Below, piece after piece: positions 8,430 to 16,389 of a stretch of 41,465 nucleotides of DNA. The notes beneath the pieces were generated by a model. That model did not search any database, was not told the origin of the DNA, and worked only from the letters and a program-made list of their open reading frames with translations. Made by a program: the position numbers and the translations under genes. Where the stretch lies: positions 1 through 41,465 of the forward strand of contig JACAEG010000116.1 in NCBI GenBank assembly GCA_013388965.1. The letters are read 5' to 3'. The stretch is from Pseudorhodoplanes sp. Lineage in GTDB: Bacteria > Pseudomonadota > Alphaproteobacteria > Rhizobiales > Xanthobacteraceae. Position 1 is the stretch's first letter. Each line of letters begins with the position of its first letter.

Positions 8430-8701
8430 CGCTGACCGAGTCAACTCTGTTGAGAGTGCGGGCGTCCCCCTCGGCTTCCTGCTAGCCTCGACCAACATCG
8501 TCGGCTCGCAGGCCGCCCGTTTGCCTGAAATCGAGGTCTCGGGGATGGCTGCCACGCATTCGCCCGTGACGTCGTCCACGATATTGCGCTTTGCGGAAGC
8601 GACGGGCCAGCGCGAATTGGTCGTGGTCGAAGTCGAGCGACCAGCGGGGCATTGACCCTGGCCTCGACCAGGATCGGAGTGCGCGTCCCGATGGCCCTGC
8701 C
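8430..8701 (-). pseudogene. Degraded IS3-family transposase (OrfB) fragment
   Basis: Three consecutive minus-strand frames each match a piece of the integrase core of IS3-type transposases: AIGTRTPILVEARVN, then RWSLDFDHDQFALARRFR, then NIVDDVTGECVAAIPETSIS and STELTRSAI. The first two are joined by a +1 shift near 8642 and the next by another shift near 8596, so no complete protein is possible. Intact relatives read roughly WSLDFVHDQ...VVDDVTRECLA...DTSISG...NGTE, which carries catalytic Asp residues. Only about 90 codons remain. The 3' end of the similarity stops at the ATG of the small membrane ORF. No terminal inverted repeats or flanking duplication are visible. Confidence 0.8.
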
Positions 8702-8981
8702 GGACGAAACTGGGTTCTGTGGAAACAGGGGCCTCGGCATCGCGCCGCCCGGCACTTCGAAGCCATTGCCGGCACCCCGAAGTTCGACGGCTCGGCTTTC
8801 GGTGCCCCCAAACATCGCTTTGATTATGCCTTGCTGAACCTTGCATCGCTCCCAAAGATGTGGCCTCAACAGTCCCGAGCGGCGGTCCATCGTTCGCTCT
8901 GGCGATTTTTCTTCGGTCCAAAGCGCATCCGCGCTGTCGGATCCCTCGCCATGTGAAGAAAAGGGTGAGGAGCAGTCGATA
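8702..8981. other. Gap with no recognised gene
   Basis: About 280 bp between the transposase remnant and the PcaC-like gene. ORFs cross it on both strands but their translations show no family and look like shadows. It may hold more decayed insertion-sequence DNA and the promoter of the downstream gene pair. The only clear element is the GAGGAG ribosome binding site at 8967-8972. Confidence 0.5.
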
Positions 8982-9362
8982 ATGAGCGAGGACAGAATCA
9001 AGCGCGGGGCCCAGATTCGCGCGGAAGTCCTGGGGCAGGCGCATGTCAGCCAGCCCGGTCCGAATCCGAGCAAGTTCCAGAAGGCTTTCCAGGATTTCAC
9101 CGTCGAGCATTGCTGGGGGAATGTCTGGGTGCGTCCGGGCCTGGATCGCAGGACGCGCAGCATTCTCAATCTCGGCATGCTCTCGGTCATGGGCCGCTGG
9201 CATGAATTCGAGGTCCATGTTCGCGGCGCGCTGAATAACGGCCTCACCGAGGACGAGATCATCGAAATTGTTCTGCAGGCCGGGGTTTATGGCGGAGTTC
9301 CGGTGGCGGCGGAGGCAATGCGGATCGCGGAGCGCGTGGTCAAGAACCACAAGCCGGACTAG
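8982..9362 (+). CDS. Carboxymuconolactone decarboxylase family protein (PcaC-like)
   Basis: A 126-residue all-helical protein of the CMD/AhpD-like family. The region GRWHEFEVHVRGALNNGLT and the end VYGGVPVAAEAMRIAERV match PcaC, 4-carboxymuconolactone decarboxylase, which releases CO2 in the protocatechuate branch of the beta-ketoadipate pathway. The length equals stand-alone PcaC. It lacks the CxxC of AhpD peroxidases. No other pca gene is in the window, so a decarboxylase or lactonase for another intermediate is equally possible. The ATG at 8982 has GAGGAG nine bases upstream; the longer ORF (8841) is rejected. The SDR gene follows after 11 bp, so the two are probably co-transcribed. Confidence 0.85.
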   Translation: MSEDRIKRGAQIRAEVLGQAHVSQPGPNPSKFQKAFQDFTVEHCWGNVWVRPGLDRRTRSILNLGMLSVMGRWHEFEVHVRGALNNGLTEDEIIEIVLQAGVYGGVPVAAEAMRIAERVVKNHKPD

Positions 9363-9373
9363 CCCCGGTGACG

Positions 9374-10156
9374 ATGCTCGCAGGCAAATGCGCGCTGATC
9401 ACCGGCTCGACCGCCGGTCTTGGCTACGCCATCGCCGAAAGTCTGGCGCAAGCCGGCGCATCCGTCGTTCTGAACGGGCTGTGTGCGCCCGGCGAAGGGG
9501 AGGCGGCTGCCGCGCGCCTCGCGCAGGCGACCGGGTGCGCAGCAATATTCGACGGAGCCGATCTGCGTGACGTCGCGGCGATCGAGCGCATGGTGGCGCA
9601 GGCTGCGGCGCGCTTCGGCGCGGTCGATATCGTCGTCAACAATGCCGTTGTGCGGCATTTCAAGCCCATTCAGGCCTTCAGCAAGGCGGAATGGGACGCC
9701 TCGCTGGCGGTAAATCTCTCGGCGGCGTTTCACTGCGTGCGGCTTGCATTGCCGAGGATGCTGGAGCGGAATTGGGGGCGGATCGTCAACATCTCCTCGA
9801 TCTATGGTGCGCGGGGTGCCGAGCACCGCGTCGATTACGTCACCAGCAAGACCGCTCTTCTCGGATTGACGCGCGCGATTGCGGCGGAGACGGCGAAGAC
9901 CGGCGTCACGTGCAACGCCGTCGCGCCCGGCACCGTGCCGTCGCCGGCCATCCTCGACCGCATCGCCGCTATTGCTGAGGCGCAGAACATCCCCGTCGAG
10001 AAGGCCGAGCAGGACTATCTTGCCACCCGCAACCCGACCGGCCGGTTCATCGCCCCCGAGAATGTCGGCGCCCTGGTGACATTCCTGTGCAGTCCGGCCG
10101 CGGCGGATATTACGGGCGCGACCCTGCCCATCGATGGCGGCTGGCAGGCCGTGTGA
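9374..10156 (+). CDS. SDR family oxidoreductase (3-hydroxybutyrate dehydrogenase-like)
   Basis: A 260-residue classical short-chain dehydrogenase. The cofactor loop is TGSTAGLG near the N-terminus, NNAV follows strand 4, and the catalytic Ser (NISSIYG) and YVTSK pair are intact. It ends with the usual DITGATLPIDGGW segment. The overall pattern, including VDYVTSKTALLGLTRAIA and the long insert TRNPTGRFIAPENV, resembles D-3-hydroxybutyrate dehydrogenases, but SDR substrates cannot be assigned this way with certainty. A GTG at 9368 is an alternative start two codons earlier. It is paired with the PcaC-like gene and converges on the TRAP permease with 11 bp between stops, so the pair may process a substrate brought in by that transporter. 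Confidence 0.85.
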   Translation: MLAGKCALITGSTAGLGYAIAESLAQAGASVVLNGLCAPGEGEAAAARLAQATGCAAIFDGADLRDVAAIERMVAQAAARFGAVDIVVNNAVVRHFKPIQAFSKAEWDASLAVNLSAAFHCVRLALPRMLERNWGRIVNISSIYGARGAEHRVDYVTSKTALLGLTRAIAAETAKTGVTCNAVAPGTVPSPAILDRIAAIAEAQNIPVEKAEQDYLATRNPTGRFIAPENVGALVTFLCSPAAADITGATLPIDGGWQAV

Positions 10157-10167
10157 CATCCGGCCGC

Positions 10168-12228
10168 CTATCCGACCTGGGAGGGCAGCCAGGTGACGAT
10201 GCCGGGGAAGGCGTAGAGCAGGGCGATAAAGGCGAGCATCAGCACGATGAAGGGAACGACGCCGAGCGTGATGTCGCGAAAGGCGACATCCGGGCTCATT
10301 CCCTTCAGCACGAAAAGCACGAGCCCGACCGGCGGCGTCACCAATCCGATCTCGACGAGCAGCACAAGCACGACGCCGAACCACAGCGGATCGAACCCCA
10401 TCGCAACGACGATCGGAAACGTCACCGACAGCGTCATCAGCATCATCGCGATCGATTCGATGAAGCAACCGAGGATCAGATAGACAATCACGATGATGAG
10501 CATAACGAGCCAGGGTGCGAGGTCCGCGTCGGTGACGAGTTGGACCATTGCCCGCGGCAGCCGCAGGAAATCGAACACCCAGCTCAGGATCGCCGCGCCG
10601 ATCACGATCAGCATGATGAACGAGGTCACCTTCACGGTATCAAGCAGCGTCTCGTAGAACGTCGCCCAGGTGAGGCGGTGTCGGGCCAGCGCCATGACGA
10701 GCGCAATGGCCGCGCCGAAGGCTCCCGCTTCGGTCGGCGTGGCGATGCCGAAATAGAGCGATCCGAGAACGCCCAGGATCAGGATCACGAACGGCAGCAC
10801 GCCGACGAGCGCCGATATCTTCTCGCGAATTGAATAGGCCTCTCCGGGCGGGACGGCCGTGGGCACGAGCAAGGTCCAGCCCAAGCCCAGTACCATGAAT
10901 AGCGCGGCAAGCAGCAATCCGGGGATGATGCCGGCGATGAACAATTGCGTGACCGCAACGCCAACGACGTTCCCGTAGATGATCATCGCGATGCTGGGCG
11001 GAATAAGGATGCCGAGCGTCGCGCCGGCGGCGATGATGCCGTAAGTCAGGCGCGCGCTGTAGCCTCTTTTCACCATCTCCGGCGCGGCCACGGAGCCGAG
11101 CGTCGCCGCCGTGGCAAGGCTCGATCCGCAGACTGCGGCGAATGTCGCGGATGCTGCGACGCTCGCATGAGCGAGCCCCCCCGGTGTGCGGCCGAACCAT
11201 TTCACCAGCGCGTCGAACAATTCCGATGTGATGCCGCTGCGCACCAGCAATGCGCCCATCAGGACGAAGCTCGGCACGGCGGTGAGCGTGAAGGTGTTGA
11301 TGCTCGTCCAGGAGCGGTCGGCGATAACGGGAAGTTGAGGAAGCGGCAGCAGAAAATAGAGCCCCAGCATGCCGACAAAGCCCATTGCGAAGGCAACTCG
11401 CATGCCGAGGAACAGAAGCACGCAAAGCGTGCCGCCGAGCAGCAAGCCGAGCCAAAGCTGCGATGCGCCTCGCGAGTAGTAGAACGCCACGCCCAGCAAT
11501 GCCGCAACGGCGATGGACGCGACGGCCACGCGAAGTCCGCTCCAGGCAATGATCCCGACAGCCATTGCCGCGCAGATGGCGATCGTACCCCAGTCAAAAC
11601 GCGTTCCGGGAATCCGTGCGTCAATGGAGCCAAGGACAAGCAGCAGAGCGATCAGCGCCATCGCCGCGGCGGGAACGATCCATTGGCCGAGTGCCGTTCT
11701 TGGAGGCTGAAGGTAGTAGATGTCGCGCAGGATGGCTGCGGCAAACAGCACGTAGCCGACGGTCATCGGCAACTGGGGAATCCATTGGGGGGTTCCCAGA
11801 AGCCCCCAGTCGCGCGCATCGTGAGCATATTCGAGAAACGTGAAGCGCGCGGTCTGCCATGCGGCAATCGCGATGAACAGGAGCCCGAGCCACAGCCCGA
11901 CAAGCTCCAGGAATCGGCGATGATCCGGCCTGAACCGGTCAACAAGGACCTCGACCTTGATATGCGCATTGGCGCGCTGAGCCTCCGCCAGGCCGAGAAA
12001 CACGATGGCGACGAAAAGATACGTGCTGATCTCCGTGACCCAGGTCGTCGGGGCGTTGAACACAAAGCGCGACGTGACCTCGTAACAGACGATTGCCGTC
12101 ATGGCGGCGAGCGCGATTGCGGCGATGAACCCGGCGGAGGCGGAGATCCGATCGACGATCCGGACGACGGGGGTCCGGTCCAGGTCCGGCAAGCCGGCGG
12201 TCAGTGGAGCGGTCTGCACCTCGCTCAT
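10168..12228 (-). CDS. TRAP transporter fused permease (DctQ-DctM)
   Basis: A 686-residue inner-membrane protein that fuses both TRAP membrane subunits. Residues 1 to about 200 form the small DctQ-like part (four helices, with TTWVTEISTYLFVAIVFLG). A linker of extra helices leads into the large DctM-like part with its 12 or so helices and conserved stretches such as VPSFVLMGALLVRSGI and IIPGLLLAALF. TRAP systems use ion gradients to import carboxylates captured by a DctP protein. The ATG at 12228 is chosen because GGAGGAG lies nine bases upstream. It is divergent from a dctP gene across a 167-bp regulatory gap; that dctP is broken by a stop codon, so this permease may lack its partner. Confidence 0.9.
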   Translation of the reverse strand: MSEVQTAPLTAGLPDLDRTPVVRIVDRISASAGFIAAIALAAMTAIVCYEVTSRFVFNAPTTWVTEISTYLFVAIVFLGLAEAQRANAHIKVEVLVDRFRPDHRRFLELVGLWLGLLFIAIAAWQTARFTFLEYAHDARDWGLLGTPQWIPQLPMTVGYVLFAAAILRDIYYLQPPRTALGQWIVPAAAMALIALLLVLGSIDARIPGTRFDWGTIAICAAMAVGIIAWSGLRVAVASIAVAALLGVAFYYSRGASQLWLGLLLGGTLCVLLFLGMRVAFAMGFVGMLGLYFLLPLPQLPVIADRSWTSINTFTLTAVPSFVLMGALLVRSGITSELFDALVKWFGRTPGGLAHASVAASATFAAVCGSSLATAATLGSVAAPEMVKRGYSARLTYGIIAAGATLGILIPPSIAMIIYGNVVGVAVTQLFIAGIIPGLLLAALFMVLGLGWTLLVPTAVPPGEAYSIREKISALVGVLPFVILILGVLGSLYFGIATPTEAGAFGAAIALVMALARHRLTWATFYETLLDTVKVTSFIMLIVIGAAILSWVFDFLRLPRAMVQLVTDADLAPWLVMLIIVIVYLILGCFIESIAMMLMTLSVTFPIVVAMGFDPLWFGVVLVLLVEIGLVTPPVGLVLFVLKGMSPDVAFRDITLGVVPFIVLMLAFIALLYAFPGIVTWLPSQVG

Positions 12229-12281
12229 ACGATCGATCTCCTCCGCATTGAAAATCGCGGTCCGGGTAGCATGCGAGTTTC

Positions 12282-12313
12282 TTGACAGCAATCAGTCCGT
12301 CATATTGTATGAT
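12282..12313 (+). promoter_or_regulatory. Promoter with palindromic operator in the TRAP divergent gap
   Basis: TTGACA at 12282-12287 is followed by overlapping -10 candidates TATTGT (15-bp spacer) and TATGAT (20-bp spacer). The same bases form the palindrome TCATA-TTG-TATGA (12300-12312). FCD-type GntR regulators often bind TNGTATNACNA-like palindromes, and a GntR/FCD gene lies 1.2 kb downstream. The palindrome would block the dctP-side promoter when occupied. The regulator match is inference. Confidence 0.5.
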
Positions 12314-12395
12314 GGGATTACAAAATTGCTGCGCTGCACCAAGACGGTCGCGGTCCGGCGCCCGATAACAAGACACGCGATACGGAGGAGATCGG

Positions 12396-13451
12396 ATGCG
12401 TTTTGCCCGCCACGTCACAGCGCCGCGCCCGCTTCATCGGCTGGCTCTCACGGGATTTCTCGCGGGACTTGCGGCGCTCGCCTGCTCGCCCGCCTGGTCG
12501 CAGAAGAAATACGACCTGACGATGGGCATCATCGTCTCGCCGGGCGACGCCTACACCGCCATGACTGCGAGCGTTCCGGAGCGCATCCAGAAGGCGACGA
12601 ACGGTCGGGTGTCGGTGACGGTTAGCGACTCGCTCGTCGCGCCTGCGCAAATCGCGTCCGCGGTTCGCGACGGCCGGCTTCCGATGTCGGCGGCACTTCA
12701 CACCTATCTCGCGGCGGACGAGCCGCGCATGGGAATATTCAATCTGCCGGATCTGATCGACAACATCGACGATTTCCACAAGGTCCGCAATGCGTTCTGG
12801 GCCAAGGACACCGCCAAGATCTGGGAAGAGAAATGGGGTGCAGTCGTTCTCGCAGAGGGCGCGTGGTGCCCGACCAGGCTCTTCTCGAAAACTCCGATCC
12901 ACAAGGTCGAGGATTTCCAGAACAAGCGCCTGCGTGTTCACAATCCTCAAACCGCCGCTCTGCTCAATGCCGTCGGCGCGAAGCCGACACCGATGGCCGT
13001 GCCCGAAATCATGCCCGCGCTCGAACGCGGCGTGATCGACGGGGTCTTCATCTCGACCTGCGTCGGCGGAGCACTGGAATTCTGGCGGGTCGCCAAGAAC
13101 GTGCAGGACTGGGGAATCGGTCCGATCACCGGCTGGGCTATCCTGATCAACAAGGCGTAATGGGAAGGTCTGCCGGCCGATATTCGCGAACAGATCCGCA
13201 CCGCGATGGCGCAGCTGGAGAAGGATGCCTATGGCCAGTACAACGCCTTCGTGCAGGCGGCGCTCGACAACATGAAGAAAAATGGCGTTGTACCCTGGAG
13301 CGCTCCGAAAGAGGAACGCGCCAAGCTCAATCAGCCGCAATACGCCAAGGCCGCATTCGACAGCTGGTACGCGCGCGCGAAGGAGGTCGGGTTTGACGGT
13401 CCCGCCTATGTCGCGAAGGTTCGCGCGGCGCTCGGCAAACCGGCTCAATGA
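12396..13451 (+). pseudogene. TRAP substrate-binding protein DctP, interrupted by an in-frame stop
   Basis: The intact design would be about 351 residues: a signal peptide ending SPAWSQ, then a TRAP periplasmic binding fold with KRLRVHNPQTAALLNAVGA and the ALERGVIDGV helix that positions the ligand arginine. At codon 255 the frame reads GCG TAA TGG, stopping after AILINKA. The same frame resumes directly with WEGLPADIREQIRTAM and runs to a normal C-terminus at 13451 (VRAALGKPAQ). The base before and after are in register, so a single substitution, for example CAA to TAA, explains the break. The truncated product would lack about 97 C-terminal residues, including the last helices of the binding lobe, and probably not function. 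GGAGGAG precedes the ATG. Confidence 0.9.
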
Positions 13452-13532
13452 GGAATTGGGGGCGGAATGTCTCCGCCCCCCGGAATATCCGACCACGCCG
13501 AGACCATGCGGGGTGGCCCACCGAGACGGTTC

Positions 13533-14234
13533 ATGAGCACTGACGTCAGCGAGATCGGCCTGCCCGAGCACGATTTCCGGGTGCACAAGGTCGCCGCGCC
13601 GCTGCGGCACAGTGTGACCGAGAGCATCCGCTACGCGATCGCGCTTGGCCGCTTCAAGGCGGGCGATCGCCTTCCGGAACGCGCGTTGTGCGAGATGACC
13701 GGAGTGAGCCGCACCCTGGTCCGCGAAGCCTTGCGTCAGCTGGAATCGGAGGGGCTGATCAGGGTATTGCCGCACCGTGGGCCCGTCGTGGCGGAGTTGA
13801 CCGCCGAACAGGCCGAAGGAATTTACCAGGTCCGCGTGGAGCTGGAGGGCCTTGCCTGCAAACTGTTCGCCGAACAGGCCTCGGATGCACAGCGCGCTGC
13901 GTTGATACGCGCTTTCGACAATCTGAAGGCTTCGTTTGACGATCCGAATCCGCTCTCGCGGCTGGACGCCAAGAACCGCTTTTACGATTGCCTGATCGAC
14001 GGCTCGGGCAACGAAGCGCTCGGCATCAGCCTGCGCATGCTGAACGCAAGGATCATGCTGCTGCGGGCGACATCGCTTCGCGCCCCCGGCCGCTCTGACG
14101 AGAGCATCGCCGAACTCGCCGAGCTGATGGATGCGCTGATGCAACGCGACGGGAAACGCGCTCGCAAGGCCGCGATCAGCCATGTGCGCAATGCTGCCCG
14201 CGTGGCGATCGCATTGCTGTCAACAAAGAGCTAA
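13533..14234 (+). CDS. GntR family transcriptional regulator (FCD/VanR subfamily)
   Basis: A 233-residue repressor. The winged helix-turn-helix spans about residues 20-85 with the standard LPERALCEMTGVSRTLVREALR recognition region and wing LPHRGPVV. The FCD ligand domain follows (about 95-225) with acidic and histidine residues that bind a metal-carboxylate effector in this subfamily (YQVRVELEG, DAKNRFYDCLIDG, ISHVRNAARV). Its effectors are usually organic or sugar acids. It lies 81 bp after the broken dctP and 12 bp before the Bug-type binding protein, so it probably controls this uptake cluster; a palindrome fitting GntR sites overlaps the upstream promoter. The ATG at 13533 is preferred over the ORF start at 13467, which adds a low-complexity leader. 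Confidence 0.88.
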   Translation: MSTDVSEIGLPEHDFRVHKVAAPLRHSVTESIRYAIALGRFKAGDRLPERALCEMTGVSRTLVREALRQLESEGLIRVLPHRGPVVAELTAEQAEGIYQVRVELEGLACKLFAEQASDAQRAALIRAFDNLKASFDDPNPLSRLDAKNRFYDCLIDGSGNEALGISLRMLNARIMLLRATSLRAPGRSDESIAELAELMDALMQRDGKRARKAAISHVRNAARVAIALLSTKS

Positions 14235-14246
14235 CAGGGGGAAACC

Positions 14247-15233
14247 ATGAAAAACGCGAGTCTGAAAACGCTTGGGTTCATGACGGAGCTGCTTATCCTG
14301 CTTGGCGCCGTTCCGGCGTCGGCCCAGGATTTTCCGAACCGGCCGATCACGATCGTCGTGCCGTTCGCGGCGGGCGGTCCGGGCGACATCATCGCGCGCC
14401 TGATCGGGCAGGCGATGAGCACCAATCTCGGCCAGAGCGTGGTCGTCGAGAATGCGCTCGGTGCCGGCGGCACGGTCGGCACGCATCGCGTCGCGCGCGC
14501 GGCGCCTGACGGCTACACGCTCCTGCTGATGCATACCGGTCAGGCAACGAGCGTGAGCCTTTACAAGAAGCTGCCCTATGATCCGGTCGACGATTTCGAG
14601 AAGATTGGTCTTGTCACCGATGTTCCGATGATCCTGGTCGGCAAGCCCGAATCCACGGCCAAGGATCTCAAGGAACTGGTCGCCCAGGTGAAGGAGCAGG
14701 GTGACAAGATGCTCTATGCCCATTCCGGTGTCGGTTCGGCGGCGCATCTGTGCGGGCTCGTGTTCATGAGCGCCACGGGCACGACCATGACCACCGTCCC
14801 CTACAAGGGCGGCGGCCCGGCCCTCAACGACGTCATGGGCAACCGCATCGACGTCTATTGCGATCCTGCGACGGGACCGACGCCGCATATCCAGGCCGGC
14901 AAGCTCAAGGGCTATGCGGTCACGACCAAGACCCGTTTGAAGACCCTGCCGGATTTGCCGACCACGGCCGAGGCCGGATTTCCCGGCATCGAAGTCTCGA
15001 CCTGGTACGGGCTTTATGCGCCGCGCGGCACGCCCAAGCCGATCGTGGACAGGCTGAGCGCAGCGCTGCAGGCCGCGCTCAAGGACCCCACGGTGATCTC
15101 GCGGTTCGCGCAGCTCAGCATGGAGCCGGTCAGCCAGGAGCGCGCGACGCCGGCAGCTCTCGATGCGTTCCTCAAGGCCGAAGTCGCCAAATGGGGCGCC
15201 ATCATCAAGGCGGCGGGTGTCACCGCCGACTGA
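14247..15233 (+). CDS. Tripartite tricarboxylate transporter binding protein (Bug/TctC family)
   Basis: A 328-residue periplasmic protein with a signal peptide ending PASAQ. The Bug fold shows its hallmark start FPNRPITIVVPFAAGGPGD, the second loop AHSGVGS, the VPYKGGGPAL motif and the late TWYGLYAPRGTPKPIVDRL segment. Such proteins trap carboxylates and deliver them to TctA-TctB permeases. No tctA or tctB lies in the window, which is common for Bug proteins in Proteobacteria; it may work with a remote permease or act in sensing. It follows the GntR gene by 12 bp with AGGGGGA upstream, so the two are co-expressed. A strong hairpin follows the stop codon. Confidence 0.92.
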   Translation: MKNASLKTLGFMTELLILLGAVPASAQDFPNRPITIVVPFAAGGPGDIIARLIGQAMSTNLGQSVVVENALGAGGTVGTHRVARAAPDGYTLLLMHTGQATSVSLYKKLPYDPVDDFEKIGLVTDVPMILVGKPESTAKDLKELVAQVKEQGDKMLYAHSGVGSAAHLCGLVFMSATGTTMTTVPYKGGGPALNDVMGNRIDVYCDPATGPTPHIQAGKLKGYAVTTKTRLKTLPDLPTTAEAGFPGIEVSTWYGLYAPRGTPKPIVDRLSAALQAALKDPTVISRFAQLSMEPVSQERATPAALDAFLKAEVAKWGAIIKAAGVTAD

Positions 15234-15243
15234 CGTTGCTTCC

Positions 15244-15268
15244 GCCGGCGTCGCTCAGCGGCGCCGGC
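15244..15268. terminator. GC-rich hairpin between convergent genes
   Basis: GCCGGCGTCGC and GCGGCGCCGGC pair over 11 bp (one G-U) around a 3-base loop. It lies between the Bug gene and the Rieske gene, which converge. There is no T tract, so it may act as a bidirectional block only in a weak sense. Confidence 0.4.
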
Positions 15269-15337
15269 AGCCCCGGCAAATGCGGCCCGCAAGCTTCCGG
15301 GCCCGGTCACGCAACGGCGAGCGGTTCCTTTGGGTCG

Positions 15338-15685
15338 TCACGGCGCGACATCGCTCAGGTCGATCCACAGTCCGTCGCCGATGACACGCACCGGATAGAT
15401 GCGAAGGGCTGGAAATGACCAGCCCGGCGATACCGCGCCGTCTTGCAGGTCGAACCATGCAGAATGACGCGGGCAGAAGAGGCTCCCTCCCGAACAGCGG
15501 CCGTGTGCCAGATCGGCGCCCTCATGCGGGCAGGCACGTTCCGCCGCAAAGAAGCGGTCCGCATCGCGGATGAGAATGACGTCCTGGCCGAGCAGGTTGA
15601 CCGCAACAATCGTTCGCCTGTCGAATGCCTCAAGACCGCAGGCATGGATCCAGCGCGCCGGCATATCGGTCGGGACAGCGGTCAT
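15338..15685 (-). CDS. Rieske [2Fe-2S] ferredoxin-type protein
   Basis: A 115-residue soluble protein with both Rieske cluster boxes: CPH (Cys52, His54) within ACPHEGADL and CPRH (Cys71, His74) within CPRHSAWFDL, followed by a proline-containing strand. The size and 16-residue box spacing fit the small ferredoxins that feed electrons to dioxygenases or that serve nitrite-reductase-type partners. No Rieske oxygenase alpha subunit is in the window. It starts on the ATG that shares its A with the TGA of the upstream ATPase gene (TGATG), so it is the last, translationally coupled gene of the transport operon. Its partner is unknown; the Fe(II) oxygenase in the same operon is a candidate only by neighbourhood. 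Confidence 0.9.
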   Translation of the reverse strand: MTAVPTDMPARWIHACGLEAFDRRTIVAVNLLGQDVILIRDADRFFAAERACPHEGADLAHGRCSGGSLFCPRHSAWFDLQDGAVSPGWSFPALRIYPVRVIGDGLWIDLSDVAP

Positions 15686-16389
15686 CAGCCGCCCAGATAG
15701 GCGCGGCGCACGTGTGCATCGTCGAGCATTTGATCGCCCGTCCCGGACTGCACCACCCGACCGGTTTCCAGCAGATAGCAGCGATCGCACATGTCCAGCG
15801 CCGCAAGCGCATTCTGCTCGACCATCAGCACGGTCGTTCCGTCGCGTCGGATGTCGTCGATAATCTCAAATATGATCTCGGTGATGTTGGGCGCCAGGCC
15901 GAGCGAGGGCTCGTCTAGCAGGATCATGCGGGGCCGCGACATCAGCGATCGCGCGATCGCAAGCATTTGCTGCTCTCCGCCGGACAAGGTGCCGGCCACC
16001 TGCATCACGCGCTCGCGCAGGCGAGGCAGCTTCACGAAGATGCGCTCCATGTCCGACCTGACGACGGCATGGTCGTGCCGCAGAAATGCTCCCATTTCGA
16101 GGTTTTCGCGCACGGTCAGCTGCGGTAAAACCCGCCGGCCCTCCGGGCAGTGCGCGATGCCGAGAGCGAGGATCTGCCGCGGCGTCGCTCCGCCGATCTT
16201 GCGGCCATCGAATGTGATCGTTCCGGCGGCGAGCGGCAGCATCCCGCTGATTGCCTTCAGCGTGGTGGTCTTGCCGGCGCCGTTGGCGCCGATCAGCGTG
16301 ACCAATTCGCCCTCGCCGACTGCGATCGAGACATCGCGCAGCGCCGTGACGGCGCCGTAGCAAACCGTGAGATTCTCAAGCTTTAGCAC
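15685..16389 (-). CDS. Branched-chain amino acid/amide-type ABC transporter ATPase (LivF-like)
   Basis: A 234-residue ATPase of the HAAT family, second nucleotide-binding subunit. Walker A GANGAGKTT (34-42), signature LSGGEQQ, Walker B MILLDEP and the switch-region VLMVEQN are all present. The early motif GIAHCPEGRRVLPQLTVREN is the LivF hallmark. It starts at GTG 16389 inside the end of the LivG-like gene (14-bp overlap), and its stop overlaps the Rieske start. It supplies ATP hydrolysis for import by the LivH/LivM-like pair. Confidence 0.95.
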   Translation of the reverse strand: MLKLENLTVCYGAVTALRDVSIAVGEGELVTLIGANGAGKTTTLKAISGMLPLAAGTITFDGRKIGGATPRQILALGIAHCPEGRRVLPQLTVRENLEMGAFLRHDHAVVRSDMERIFVKLPRLRERVMQVAGTLSGGEQQMLAIARSLMSRPRMILLDEPSLGLAPNITEIIFEIIDDIRRDGTTVLMVEQNALAALDMCDRCYLLETGRVVQSGTGDQMLDDAHVRRAYLGG

